Below are positions 33,685 through 44,129 of a stretch of DNA of 64,000 bases, in pieces. The stretch is from the NCBI GenBank assembly GCA_021292165.1, contig CM037888.1, positions 30,431,140 to 30,495,139 of the forward strand, given 5' to 3'. Positions within the stretch are counted from its first letter, which is position 1. Every line of letters begins with the position of its first letter. Under the pieces are notes generated by a model that was not told the DNA's origin, did not search any database, and saw only the letters and a list, made by a program, of their open reading frames with translations. This DNA comes from Shinisaurus crocodilurus. Taxonomy: Eukaryota; Chordata; Lepidosauria; Squamata; Shinisauridae. The translations under genes and the position numbers were made by a program.

Positions 33685-34155
33685 AAGGCTCTGTCTCATC
33701 AAGGCCAGGCAGGGCATAAGCAAAGCATAAGGACCGGCTGGTCTCCTTGTATTTGTATCAGGCATGGCCGATCAGGAAGCTTCACACTGCCAGACAATCA
33801 CAAGAACTAACGCTAAAGATGCCCCATTCCGTTCTGCTCTGAGGACTGTCCGTGGCATTTCACCGGGCCTGGCTCCCATCCTCAGACCATGAGTTTCCTA
33901 GCTCAAGCCCTTAACACTTGCATTGCTTCTCCTTCGGACAGTATTTTTGCTCTCTGATGCAAGCAAGCTGAACTTTGCTAGTGACCCTATGCTAAGGGTG
34001 GGGAACCTCTTACAGGCCAAGGGCCAAATTCGATTTTAGAGCTCTCAGGGGCCGCATTCCAGTGCCCGAGGCAAAGGTGGGGCCAAAAATACAAAAAAGT
34101 ACACACACAAAAATAGCAGCATATTTTAGTTTCAATCTCTTACTGCCTGTTCTAA
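33685..34155. other. Intronic sequence, no gene seen
   Basis: Around 34005-34085, GGTGGGGAACCTC...CAAGGGCCAAATT...GGCCGCATTCC resembles a fragment of a hAT end. Nothing else recognised. Confidence 0.4.
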
Positions 34156-34164
34156 GCCTTAGGA

Positions 34165-34287
34165 CAGTGTTCTCCAACCTTGAGTCCCCAGATGTTTTTG
34201 GCCTACAACTCCCAGCATGCCCCAGCCAGCAGCATGCTGGGAGTTGTAGGCCAAAAACATCTGGGGACCCAAGGCTGGAGAACACTG
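34165..34287. mobile_element. hAT-type foldback MITE (CAGTGTTC family), copy 4
   Basis: Same termini, with a shortened loop (123 bp). The flanks AGCCTTAGGA and TCATATTAG do not show an obvious duplication. Confidence 0.9.
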
Positions 34288-34289
34288 TC

Positions 34290-34945
34290 ATATTAGAATG
34301 CTCTTTAATATTTACCAATGCACACATTCTTTTAAATTATATACCTGCTGCCAATCTAGGTTCTAGGAGATGCATTTCAACCTTTTAGAAGGGGGGGCGG
34401 AGGGACTGCCCAAAAGCTGGGAAATAATTAAATGATCGGTGGTCAGGGGGAATGGGGGTGGACGGGGAAAGGCAGCATGACCATCTGGAGAACCGCGAGG
34501 GCCAGACTGGGACCCCAGAAGGTCTGGATTTGGCCCATTGGCACGAGGCCCCCCCACCCCCTGTATCTTGCCATGCCCCTAAATTCCATGTCTGCATTCC
34601 CCTTTCCTGCTACCACTTCGCCCATCCTGGAGAGCACCGCTTGGGGGATCTCGGCCCTTGGTCCCTCCGTCTGGGGAACTGTTGGCTCAGTAGTCCATTT
34701 CTGCTGCAAAAGCATGAAAGGGATGTCGTTTCTGCGGGAGGTCAGCATCGTCACGCACATGAGCCGAAGCCCAATTTATAAGCGGCTGAAGAACCTGGTT
34801 TGCAGCTACACGTTGGTGAGCAGATGTGAGCTGTCATTTGCTAAGTGGGTGTCGAGGCTGGAGGGAGGTGATACTTAAAGGGGGAAGCAGCTATCAAGAG
34901 GGTGCAAGCAGGAGGAGGAGGGGGGAGGAGGAGGGGGAAGAGGAA
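34290..34945. other. Intronic sequence, no gene seen
   Basis: Ends in a GGAGGAGGAGGGGGG purine run at 34910-34942. No supported exon. Confidence 0.4.
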
Positions 34946-34951
34946 TGATGT

Positions 34952-35432
34952 TGAATCATAGAACCATAGAAAAGTAGAGTTGGAAGGGGCCTACGAGGCC
35001 ATCGAGTCCAACCCCCTGCTCAATGCAGGAATCCAGGTCAAGGCATCCCTGACAGATGGCTGTCCAGCTGCACCTTGAATGCCTCCAGAGTGGGAGAGCC
35101 CACCACCTCCCTAGGTAGTTGGTTCCATTGTCTTATTGCTCTGACAGTCGGGGAGTTTTTCCTGATGTTCAGGTGGAATCTGGGTTCCTGTAGCTTGAGC
35201 CCATTATTCCGTGTCCTGCAAACTGGGATGATCGAGAAGAGATCCTGGCCCTCCTCTGTGTGACATCCCTTCAAGTACTGGAAGAGTGCGATCATATCTC
35301 CCCTCAGTCTCCTCTTCTGAAGGCTAAACATGCCCAGTTCTTTCAGTCTCTCCTCATAGGGCCTTGTTCCCAGTCCCTTTATCATCTTTGTTGCCCTCCT
35401 CTGAACCCTCTCCAGTTTGTCTACGTTGCTCT
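34952..35432 (-). mobile_element. CR1 LINE, 5'-truncated
   Basis: Minus-strand ORF2 C-terminus without stops from [20 protein letters not shown] through [20 protein letters not shown] to LDSHLSGMP, then the CR1 3' tail and CTATGATTC. It is the cleanest of the CR1 copies here but still lacks the 5' reverse transcriptase. Confidence 0.93.
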
Positions 35433-35770
35433 AAGAACACAGGATCTGCCTTGCTGGGTCAAGCCAAGTCTAGTCTAGTTCAGCATCGCTTTTCTGGCAG
35501 CAGACAGACAAGTGCCACCCTTGAAAGCTCCCTCTCTCTTGCTCAACGGTTGAAGTGTTCCCCTGCTTGGCCTAACCATCCAGTGTGTGGTATTTATGAA
35601 GCATTGCAATGCCAAGGAGGCGATGGTCTTTCCCCGTGGTTCATCCACAGCGTGTGGTACCCAGTGGTACAGTGACTCTGAACATGGAGCTATTGTGATT
35701 ACTAGACCTGCCCCCTTTCCATGAACCTGTCTAGTTCCTTTTTAAAAAGAAGCTGTCAAAGATGGTGGCC
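35433..35770. repeat. Degenerate repeat related to the TGATCCAGCAGGGCTC family
   Basis: AAGAACACAGGATCTGCCTTGC and CCTGTCTAGTTCC fragments in the reversed order; diverged. Confidence 0.4.
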
Positions 35771-35773
35771 ACC

Positions 35774-35931
35774 AGATGGACTGGTGGCCTGACTCCACTA
35801 CAAGGCATTTCGTACGTGCCTAGGGGCTTCTGGGTCAGACTCACAGCCACACCTGCTGGCGGCGAGTCTGACCCAGAAGCCCCCAGGCACGTACGAAGTG
35901 CCGCGTAGTGAGTCAGGCCACCAGTCCATCT
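35774..35931. repeat. Long foldback ending inside a SINE-B
   Basis: AGATGGACTGGTGGCCTGACTC and the following 47 bases are complementary to 35864-35931. The loop is ACAGCCACACCTGCTGGCGGC. The right arm is contiguous with the SINE-B at 35900, so the left arm is an inverted copy of the SINE 3' end plus flank. Confidence 0.9.
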
Positions 35932-36085
35932 AGCTCAATGTTGCCTGCACTGACTTGGCAGTGGCTCAACAGGGTTTCAGGCGGGTGTTTTTGCAGCCCT
36001 ACCTGGGGATGCCGGGGACTGAACCGGGGACTTCCTGCACGCAAGGCAGGGGCTCTACCCCTGAGCCACGGCCCTTCCCTAAATA
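35900..36085 (-). repeat. SINE-B, full length
   Basis: Minus-strand GTGGCTCAGGGGTAGAGCC head, GGTTCAGTCCC B box. Confidence 0.88.
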
Positions 36086-36238
36086 GGAAGCTGCCTCACG
36101 CCAAGTTGGAGCACTGGTCCATCTGGCTCAGTCCGGTCTACACCAACGGGTGGCAGCTCTCCAGCGTTTCAGGTGGATGATTGAACCTGGGGCCTTCCGT
36201 GTGCAAAGCATCTGCTCCACCACTGAGCCACGGTCCTT
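36086..36238 (-). repeat. SINE-B, tandem neighbour
   Basis: GTGGCTCAGTGGTGGAGCAG head, GGTTCAATC B box; shorter middle than its neighbour. Confidence 0.85.
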
Positions 36239-36240
36239 CC

Positions 36241-36565
36241 AGAGGCGGTGTTGGGGGCGGCCCACTAGGGCTGGAGCCCCAAATTTTTCCTTTGGAGCCC
36301 CGAATCTCTGGGAGGCCCTCTGCCCCGCCCACCCTGCTGTCCAGGGGCACTTGCTGAAATAAAGGTCCAGGGGCCCTGATAATCTCTCTTGCCCCCGATC
36401 CCCCTGGACTAGCTGGCTTTCTGCCCACATGTGCTTCACCTCCTGCTGCCCCCCCCCATTTGAATCTTCCTGCCTGAGGTCCCCCCCCCCGAAATCAAAC
36501 GCCCTCCTCTCCCCTGTCCATACATCCCTTTTTGCAAATAGGTGTGTCCTTAGGAGACAGGGTCC
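36241..36565 (+). repeat. Unidentified ~325-bp interspersed repeat, copy A
   Basis: AGAGGCGGTGTTGGGGGCGG to GGAGACAGGGTCC. It matches 39083-39405 in the opposite orientation over its whole length with scattered differences. No coding capacity. Family not recognised. Confidence 0.85.
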
Positions 36566-37865
36566 TTCAAAGACACACACACACACAAACTTTAGAGCAT
36601 ATGTAAATTAGCATATGCAAATTTGTGGGGGGGGTTGTCCTGTGGGCCTGAGCCCCGGAACTTTCTGGTACCTAGCACTGCCCCTGGGTCCTTCCCCGTA
36701 TAAAGGCCGGAAGCAAGACAGACAGGCACCTGAAACACTCACTCGAGAAGAAACGCCTTCTTCCTTGCTGGCCGGAACCACTGCCACGTGTTTTGCCCGA
36801 ATCCGAATTTACTGGCGCAGATCTTGGGCAAGTCTGAAGACCTACCAGCAAATGTCCCAGTAAGCTGGGTGGGAGAAAGGCTGCTGTGCAGGAGTTGCCT
36901 CCAGGGACCGGTTCAGGCAGTTTGGGCGGGAGCAAAGATGCCCCTTCCCAGCCGTTGTGCTGCCTTCTTCTCCTCTATGCTCCACTCCACTAAATGGGAC
37001 TTTTAACTGCACCACTGCGCCTGGCACAAAGGCAGAGTCTGGGGGTGTGTGGGGTGGGTGTGCGCGCGCGCACTGCAGAATTCCAGAACCCCCGCTGAGA
37101 TGCAACTGGCAATACTGAGCAAAGTGTGTACGGAATTCCAACCATCTACCGCTTGCCTCTGGCAAAACCAGTTCTGTACACCTGCACGGAAAGAGCCTCC
37201 ATTTTTCGTGGTTGCTTTAAACCTTCGATAGGTTGACAAGGGCAAGCGGGTGCAGGGCGGGGAGAGCAGGGAGGTAAAAGGGGGCTTTGCAAAGATAAGC
37301 TGTAACTGATTAGCTCTGAGCTTCTAGAGATGTCGTGATGATGTCTTCCTGAGCGCTGAGAAGAAGGTTTGCGTGGTTTTCCTTTCTCCTTCTCCGGTCA
37401 GCACCAGAACAGAAGATGGGCTTGGAAGTGTGAGAGCGAGGAAGTCCCTAAAGTCAGGGGGAGCGCGTTAGGATTCCCACTGATTGGTCGACACAGAGTT
37501 TTATGTCCTCTGCAGCTCCCTGTCCCACCCCAGGGCCCGAAGGAGCAGAATAAATCAGCCACGATTTGTTTCACGCGCACAATTTACGCAGGTCACAGAA
37601 TTTCAGTCTCCAGCTCACTCGAATTTCCGCTGCTCAGAGAGTCGAGCTTCAGTATTCTGCTGCGGCTGCCCTTTCCCAGTCATTAGCATAAGCAGAATAA
37701 ATTACGCAAACTAAGGAAATGTATGTAAAAAATTATCTTGACTTGCATCCTTTACTCAAGTCACAGAACTTGACTTTTCCCGGTGCAGAACATGCTCCCA
37801 CTGTGTTCTCCATGATGTCCCACAGGGAGGGGGGGGGGAAGAAACAAAAACCCAAAGCTAAGCCA
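36566..37865. other. Intronic sequence, no gene seen
   Basis: (CA)n at 36574-36588, an alternating GTGTGCGCGCGCGC run near 37059-37072, and no splice-bounded exon. 37560-37750 is repeat-poor. Confidence 0.4.
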
Positions 37866-37871
37866 TTACGC

Positions 37872-38006
37872 CAGTGTTCTCCAACCTGGAGTCCCCAGAT
37901 GTTTTTGGCCTACAACTCCCAGCATGCCCCAGCCAGCTACGCTGGCTGGGGCATGCTGGGGGTTGTAGGCCAAAAACATCTGGGGACCCAAGGTTGGAGA
38001 ACACTG
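37872..38006. mobile_element. hAT-type foldback MITE (CAGTGTTC family), copy 5
   Basis: 135-bp hairpin with exact duplications CATTACGC at 37864-37871 and 38007-38014. Confidence 0.96.
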
Positions 38007-38014
38007 CATTACGC

Positions 38015-38475
38015 AGAAAGAAAGAGACGCCTGAAGAAAACCTCTCCGGCTGTTCTTCATGAGAACGCCGCCTGTTTTATGGCGCATGGAGACAGGAGAG
38101 CCAATTGCTCTGGTGGCCCACCACGGCAAAGGCGAACACGCTTCCATCCTCCTCAGTGCCCGAAGTGGGAGGAAAAGGGATGGTTAGGCCGGACACAATT
38201 ATGTCCGCCTGAAAAGAAATGGGACGGTTATAGCACCACGTGAAAAGAAGCCAGAGGGAAGCCCATCCCACCGCCTCCACTGCAGCCCAAGGGGCTCTGG
38301 TAATAGGTTGGCCAGTCAGAAAATAAATGGGAAGAGCAACGAGAAATAGGACAGGCCCAAGATATTTTGCTGCCTGAAGCAAAGAACACAAATACACCCA
38401 CATCCAAGCCCCCCCACACACACACATTCCACATGGAGAAGCCAACTGGCCTGGCAACACAGGCGGCCTGTGGCT
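38015..38475. other. Intronic sequence, no gene seen
   Basis: Short open frames on both strands lack splice sites and family similarity. Confidence 0.4.
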
Positions 38476-38638
38476 CGCACTGGCTCAGCTTGTCTGAGCG
38501 TGGAAAGCTAAGCAGGGTCAGGCCTGGTTATCACTTGGATGGGAGACCCTTCCTCTAGTTTCCTGCACTGAGCAGGGGGCTGGACTCGATGGCCTTGCAG
38601 GCCCCTCCCAACTCTATGATCCTATGATATCCTATGAC
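38476..38638 (+). repeat. 5S-rRNA-derived SINE with CR1-type tail
   Basis: Best-preserved copy: CTTGTCTGAGCGTGGAAAGC, TAAGCAGGGTCAGGCCTGG, TTATCACTTGGATGGGAGACC, then the GGACTCGATGGCCTTGCAGG tail and CTATGATCCTATGATATCC. It lies about 200 bp from exon 4. Confidence 0.9.
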
Positions 38639-38831
38639 AAGGGACGTAGGGCAGGCTGGTTGGCAAACAGAGCTGTGTCCTCCAACACCTCGTTGAGGTT
38701 CCCATCTGCTGGATGAGACGGCTGCTCTTCTCTGCCAAATGACAGGGCCGGCCCTAATGAGAACCTGCAGTCTCCCCGCCCATGCGCACGCACGCGTGCA
38801 CACACGCACACCCTTTGTCCCTTTGACCAAC

Positions 38832-38962
38832 CTGACACGGTGAGCCTGGCTCCCCTGCTAAACTTCACACTGGCAATGTTCGTGGCGACACAGTGGAAGA
38901 TCCCGGCATCCTCAGCGCGGAGTCCAGTGATCTGCAAGACTCCCTTGGGCAGCAGGGTGTAC
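38832..38962 (-). CDS. IGDCC3: IGDCC3 exon 4 (tentative): second half of Ig domain 2
   Basis: Minus strand; acceptor GGCTCTTTTAG ending at 38963, donor GTTGGT from 38831, which departs from GTRAGT at positions +3 to +5. 131 bp; phase 2 start (completing Arg) and phase 1 end (first base of Gly). Encodes YTLLPKGVLQITGLRAEDAG, then IFHCVATNIASVKFSRGARL and TVS. The D-A-G-I-F-H-C segment supplies the F-strand cysteine that pairs with the one in exon 3. Fully open frame. Confidence 0.95.
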
Positions 38963-39082
38963 CTAAAAGAGCCAGAAAACACAATGAGAACAGGGAGGGG
39001 GCATAGTGGATGAACCGACCCATACACTGCGATCAACATCTGAGGCCCTCCTCTGAGGGAAGTTTGGAGGATGGCAGCAAGT

Positions 39083-39405
39083 GAGAGCGCCCTGTCTCCC
39101 AAGGACACCCCGATTTGTAAAAAGGGATGTATGGACAGGGGAGAGGGGTGCATCTGATTTCAGGGAGGGAAACTCAGGCAGAAAGATTCAGGGGGGGGCA
39201 GCAGGAGGTGAAGCACATGTGGGAAGAACGCCAGCTCATCCAGGGGGATCGGATGGAACAGGGATCATCAGGGGGCCCGTACCTTTATTCCAGCAAGTGT
39301 CCATGGACAGCAGGGTAGTGGGGCAGATGGCCTCCCAGAGATTTGGAGCTCCAAAGGAAAGATTCGGGGCTCCAGCCCTAGTGGGCCGCCCCCAACACCG
39401 CCTCT
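39083..39405 (-). repeat. Unidentified ~325-bp interspersed repeat, copy B
   Basis: Inverted copy of 36241-36565, beginning 120 bp upstream of the exon 4 acceptor. Confidence 0.85.
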
Positions 39406-39468
39406 GATGCAAAAGACATCCAGAGTTCCAATCACAGAACTCCAGTGCCATGTCTAGTTTGATCCTAA

Positions 39469-41333
39469 TCTATATAAAAGAAGTCCTGACTGACTGACTG
39501 ACTGACTGACTCATCAACGCCCAGCTCAAACCATTTAATCTAGGAACGTGTAATTTTGAAGGAACATTGCTTTTATGACGTAGACACCCACTAAGGAATG
39601 ATTTTTGGAAATTCCATCCCTAAGGGGGTGAAAAAGGGGGGGGGAATCGCTCCACTTTCATATCTCCTATGGGCAAAACAACAGGGCAGCAGTTATGCAA
39701 ATCGGCCTCACCTCATAACTGCTGCAGGAGTCAATAGGAGCAGTTATGCAAATAGCCCATACGACACTTAGAATGTTCGTATGAATTCCTGCAGGGGCCA
39801 ATAGGGGTGGATATGCAAATCTCCTCTAAGCCATTTAGAATGTTCTCTGAGGGGGTGAAAAGGGAGGGAAACTTTTTAAATGACTGAATGACTGTTGTGT
39901 GTGGGGCGTCGTCGCATAGGCTCCACTCCATCACATTTTGACAGATCTACCCCAAACTTGGCATGGCCACTCTTCATCACCTGTAGACTCTCAGGATTAA
40001 CCTGATTTTTCTTTAAGATCAGATATTTCTGTCAGAAAAGTTTTCTGCTGCCAGCACCCAGCCTAAACGTTACACTTTCAGTCAGAGAATGACTGTTGTG
40101 TGTGGGGTATCCCAAATCCTGTGTGTCTGTGTGTCTCTGTGTATGGGCGTTTGTGTGCGCACGGTCCTGTTGCATCACTTCCAGGGCCGGATGTGACACG
40201 ACGGGACCTGCGCCAGCGGCGCGGGTGATTCGCCGCAGAGAGGCAAGCCGCCGCTGGAAAACGGTAGGACCGTGCGAGCCCCACGCAGACGTGAGCGGGG
40301 CCGATTTCGGCTCACTACGCCCGCGCGAGGCGAGCGGTTTCATCCCTATTCGCAGGAGTCATTCAGGAGCGGTTATGCAAATCACTCCAACGACATATAG
40401 AATGTTCGTATGAACTGCCGCCACAGCACCCCAATCAGGAGCGGAAATGCAAATCTCTCCTACGTCAAAACAGAATGTTCATATGCACTGCAGCGGGGAC
40501 CTACACGGGCAGGGAGCTGGGATTTCATTGTTGGGTAGTCCTGGGGTGGGGGGAGAGGGGATTACATTGGTGGGTAGTCCGGGGGTGGCAAGCTGGGATT
40601 TAATTGTTGCATAGTCCTGGGGGGGAAGAGCAGGGATTTAATTGTGTAGTCCGGGGGGGGGGGAGCAGGGATTTCATTGTTGCGTAGTCCCGGGGGGGGG
40701 GGAGCTGGGATTTCATTGTGTTGTCCTTGGGGGGGGGGACAGGTATTTCATTGTAAAGTCCCAGGAGGAGGGAAGCAGGAATTTCACTGTGTAGTACCGG
40801 GGGACACACACAGGGATTTCATTGTACAGTCCCGGGGGGGGGGGGGAGCTGTGATTTCATTGTTGTGTGGTCCCGAGGGAGCTGGGATTTCACTGTTGTG
40901 TAGTCCCGGGGGGGGGGGGAGCAGGGATTTCACTGTGTAGTCCCAGGGAGAGTCCCGTGAGAGCAGGGATTTCATTGTGCAGTCCCGGGGGAAAGATAAC
41001 AGGGATTTCATTGGGTAGGCCGGGGGGAGCAGGGATTTCATTATGTAGTCCAGAGGGGGAATCAGAGATTTCATTGTGCAGTCCCGGGGGGGGGGGAGCA
41101 GTGATTTCATTGTGTAGTCCAGGGGGAACTGGGATTTCATTGTGCTGTCCCGGGGGAGCTGGTAGTCCCGGGAGAGCTGGGATTCCCAGGGGAGCTAGGA
41201 TTTCATTATGTAGTCCCGGGGGACCTTCCCTATGGAGGGATCCAAAACAGCAGACTGCTACCTTAAGGAATTTCGAACAAATAGTGTCTATAGGAAAATG
41301 ACGACCCGTGCAACGCCGGGTAAAAAAAGCTAG
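39469..41333 (+). mobile_element. Non-autonomous Helitron
   Basis: Starts TCTATATAAAAG after an A and ends CTAG before a T, the A/T insertion preference of Helitrons. Eight bases before the CTAG is a hairpin (ACCCG TGCAACGC CGGGT, 41304-41321), the typical rolling-circle terminator. No inverted ends or target duplication are visible, as expected. No Rep or helicase coding sequence is present. Inside are a (GACT)n run, an octamer-bearing repeat section (39690-40460) and a G-rich minisatellite (40500-41225). Confidence 0.85.
40500..41225. repeat. G-rich minisatellite inside the Helitron
   Basis: Around 18 units of roughly 30-50 bp, each GGGATTTCATTGT, TAGTCC(C/G) and a poly-G run of variable length (up to about 12 G), then AGCAG. 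The variation is mainly in G-run length. Confidence 0.92.
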
Positions 41334-41335
41334 TA

Positions 41336-41492
41336 ATGTTATTATAACCCTTGTTCGATTCCCTGCAACTCCAGGTACGGCTAAGTAAAATGCCTAACTG
41401 AAACCCTGTTGAGCCCCTGCCAGTCACTGCAGACAATATCAAGATAGATGGACCAAGGGTCTGACTCGGCATAAGGCATCTTCCTATGTTCC
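41336..41492 (+). repeat. SINE-B, 5'-truncated
   Basis: TTCGATTCCCTGCAACTCCAGG to GCATCTTCCTATGTTCC. It begins right at the Helitron 3' boundary. Confidence 0.8.
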
Positions 41493-41499
41493 TCAGTAG

Positions 41500-41800
41500 T
41501 GACGTCACATCTCTGGAACTCCCTGCCCAGGGAGATTTCTCTGACCGGCTCATTGCTCTCCTTTCAGAGGTTAGTGAAAGCTGCCCTCTTTTGGGGGGCT
41601 TTTTTCAGACTGTGGATCAATTGGAACTGAACAATCCTTTGGAATCCCTCATATTATCAGTTATGATCATCTGTTTTCTGGTTGGTTATTTTAAATTGTT
41701 TTGATTATCTATTATGCATTTTTGTATAGATTTTGCCATTTGTAAGGTACTCCTCCGAACTCACTGGTGGAAAGCAATACAGTGCGGGGAGAAAACAGAC
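41500..41800 (+). repeat. L2-like LINE 3' end
   Basis: Reads LWNSLPREISLT-like near 41510, then a T-rich 3' UTR with TTTGTATAGATTTTGCC and GGAAAGCAATACAG. Confidence 0.65.
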
Positions 41801-41840
41801 TGAAAAAAATGACTAAATCAGCAAGTAAGGGAAAATCTTC

Positions 41841-41948
41841 ATTTCAGAGTTGCACCCTGGTCTGTCTTCCATCTTTCCACTATCCTATTCCTAACTTGGA
41901 ATAGGGTAGTGGAAAGATGGAAGACAGACCAGGGTGCAACTTTGAAAT
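41841..41948. repeat. 108-bp near-perfect hairpin
   Basis: ATTTCAGAGTTGCACCCTGG and the next 31 bases pair with 41898-41948, with one visible mismatch; the loop is about 6 bp. No known terminus or target duplication recognised. Confidence 0.93.
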
Positions 41949-42257
41949 TGTACCAAGACTACAAATACAACCTGCATTTTTGAAATCTGTTTTGTTAATG
42001 GTCTAGTGTGCATTGATTGAGCATATCTGGTCCCAGAGAAAGCCCTGTGCAGATACACCCTTGGCATATCATGGGATGGCTCTTCTCAGTTGCCAGTTTA
42101 ATTGCCTCTGCAATTGCTTGGGAGCAAGTGTGTTTGTGTGTGTGTGTGTGTGCGCTGTGTGTATATATCTGTTGTGTGTGCGTGAGTGGCTGCGCATGCA
42201 ATTCTGAATTGTCCCATTTTCTTGTTTCATATTAATTCTAGCTTAGTGCTGCTATTA

Positions 42258-42515
42258 CTTATTTATTTATATTTATATTTATATTTATATTTATATTTAT
42301 ACTCCACCTTTTTTCCTGTGAGGAACCCAAGGCAGCTTACATAAACCTCCTCTTCCTCTCCATTTTATCCTCACAACAACCCTGTGAGGCAGCTTAGGCT
42401 GAGAATCAGTGACTGGCCCCAAAGTCACCCAGTGAGTTTCATGCCCGAGCGGGGACTAGAACCTGGATCTCCCGAGTCCCAGTCCAACACTCTCACCACT
42501 ACGCCACACTGGCTA
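42258..42515 (-). repeat. SINE-A, full length, with (TTTATA)n tail
   Basis: Reverse orientation with complete head, GGTTCTAGTCC B box, and a tail expanded as tandem ATTTAT units at 42259-42302. Confidence 0.92.
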
Positions 42516-42519
42516 TTAC

Positions 42520-42880
42520 CAGTCTAGAGCAGTGGTTATCAAACCCTGGTGTTCCTCAGATGTTTATCAGATCAGTAATGTCAGACTGGTTTCCCCAAAA
42601 GACAGCTTGCTGGCTACTATATTCTTTGGAAATGTACAAGTGCCAGAGAAAGCTGAGCATGACTTGGGGCACGCTCTCAGTTCATGTGGAGCGGTGGCGA
42701 GGCTCAACAGGCCTGGACGATGCCAAGTGTGAGGCTCCCTTGCACACTCCCCAGAATCCTTTGCGACATGCATGGCAGATGTACAGCCATGTTGGCGTGA
42801 AAAGGGTTCCCAAGACTCTGAAAAGCACGGGGGTGGAGCACACGCAGCCCTATTTATAGCTAATCAGGCCCACGGTCCTT
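42520..42880. other. Intronic sequence, no gene seen
   Basis: Downstream flank of exon 3; a short hAT-like end (AGCAGTGGTTATCAAACCC) occurs near 42529. Confidence 0.4.
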
Positions 42881-42881
42881 A

Positions 42882-43355
<474 letters not shown>

Positions 43356-43374
43356 TCAGCCTTAGTTTATTTAG

Positions 43375-43506
43375 GGCCCAATCCTACGCCTGTTTAGACA
43401 GGGGGGAAAGCCTACAACTCCCAGCATGCCCCAGCCAGCTGGCTGGGGCATGCTGGGAGTTGTAGGCTTTTTTTTAAAATTGTCTAAACAGGCGTAAGAT
43501 TGCGCC
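43375..43506. mobile_element. Foldback element, GCGCAATCCTACGC family
   Basis: Outer arms GGCCCAATCCTACGCCTG and CAGGCGTAAGATTGCGCC; inner arms TACAACTCCCAGCATGCCCC and GGGGCATGCTGGGAGTTGTA. Confidence 0.9.
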
Positions 43507-43509
43507 TTT

Positions 43510-43960
43510 AGCTAATAAACGAATACCCTGTTCTTCCTCTAAAGGGCTCAGAGAGGCTGATCAACGATGTCCAAGCAGTTATCCAGTACCACCCGCTGCC
43601 AGTGCCGTCTCCAGGCTTTGGAGGGCCCTTGGGCAAGACACCCACCATAGGCCACCATCGCTACCGCTGGCTTGCTTGGCGGGCAGAGGGCCCGGGAGCG
43701 AGTAGGCAGCGGCATCTCCTGCTCCCCCCTCCTCACCACCTCCGTTGTCTGGGCCAGAGCGAGAGGCGGGCGAACAAGCAGGTTTGCAAAGAGGAAGGGG
43801 AGGAGCCGCTCCGGGGGGGCTGTGGTCAGTGGGCCCCTACTGGGCTGTGGACCCTTGGCAAGTCCCCGGCCATGCCAGCCTTGCCACTGACCCTGCCTGC
43901 TGTGACCGACAGGCAGTATGATGTTTCCAGATTGGCCAGGCCTGGATCTTGCCCTGCTCC
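43510..43960. other. Intronic sequence, no gene seen
   Basis: GC-rich and C/G-run containing. The minus-strand open frame is not bounded by splice signals and shows no family features. Confidence 0.4.
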
Positions 43961-43962
43961 TA

Positions 43963-44125
43963 CTTAGGGAGGTGGTGGGCTCTCCCACTCTGGAGGCATT
44001 CAAGGTGCGGCTGGACGGCCATCTGTCGGGGATGCTTTGACCTGGATTCCTGCATTGGGCAGGGGGTTGGATTCGATGGCCTTGTAGGCCCTTTCCAACT
44101 CTATAAACTTTTCTATGATCAGCAA
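43963..44125 (+). mobile_element. CR1 LINE 3' end
   Basis: [26 protein letters not shown] codons, then the CR1 tail TTGGATTCGATGGCCTTGTAGG and TTCTATGATC. Confidence 0.88.
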
Positions 44126-44129
44126 CCGC

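Noticed and set aside
40500..41225. CRISPR array
   Set aside because: Units are contiguous minisatellite repeats of variable length without unique spacers, inside a vertebrate Helitron.
39469..41333. Autonomous Helitron
   Set aside because: No Rep or helicase coding sequence is present; the interior is repeats only.
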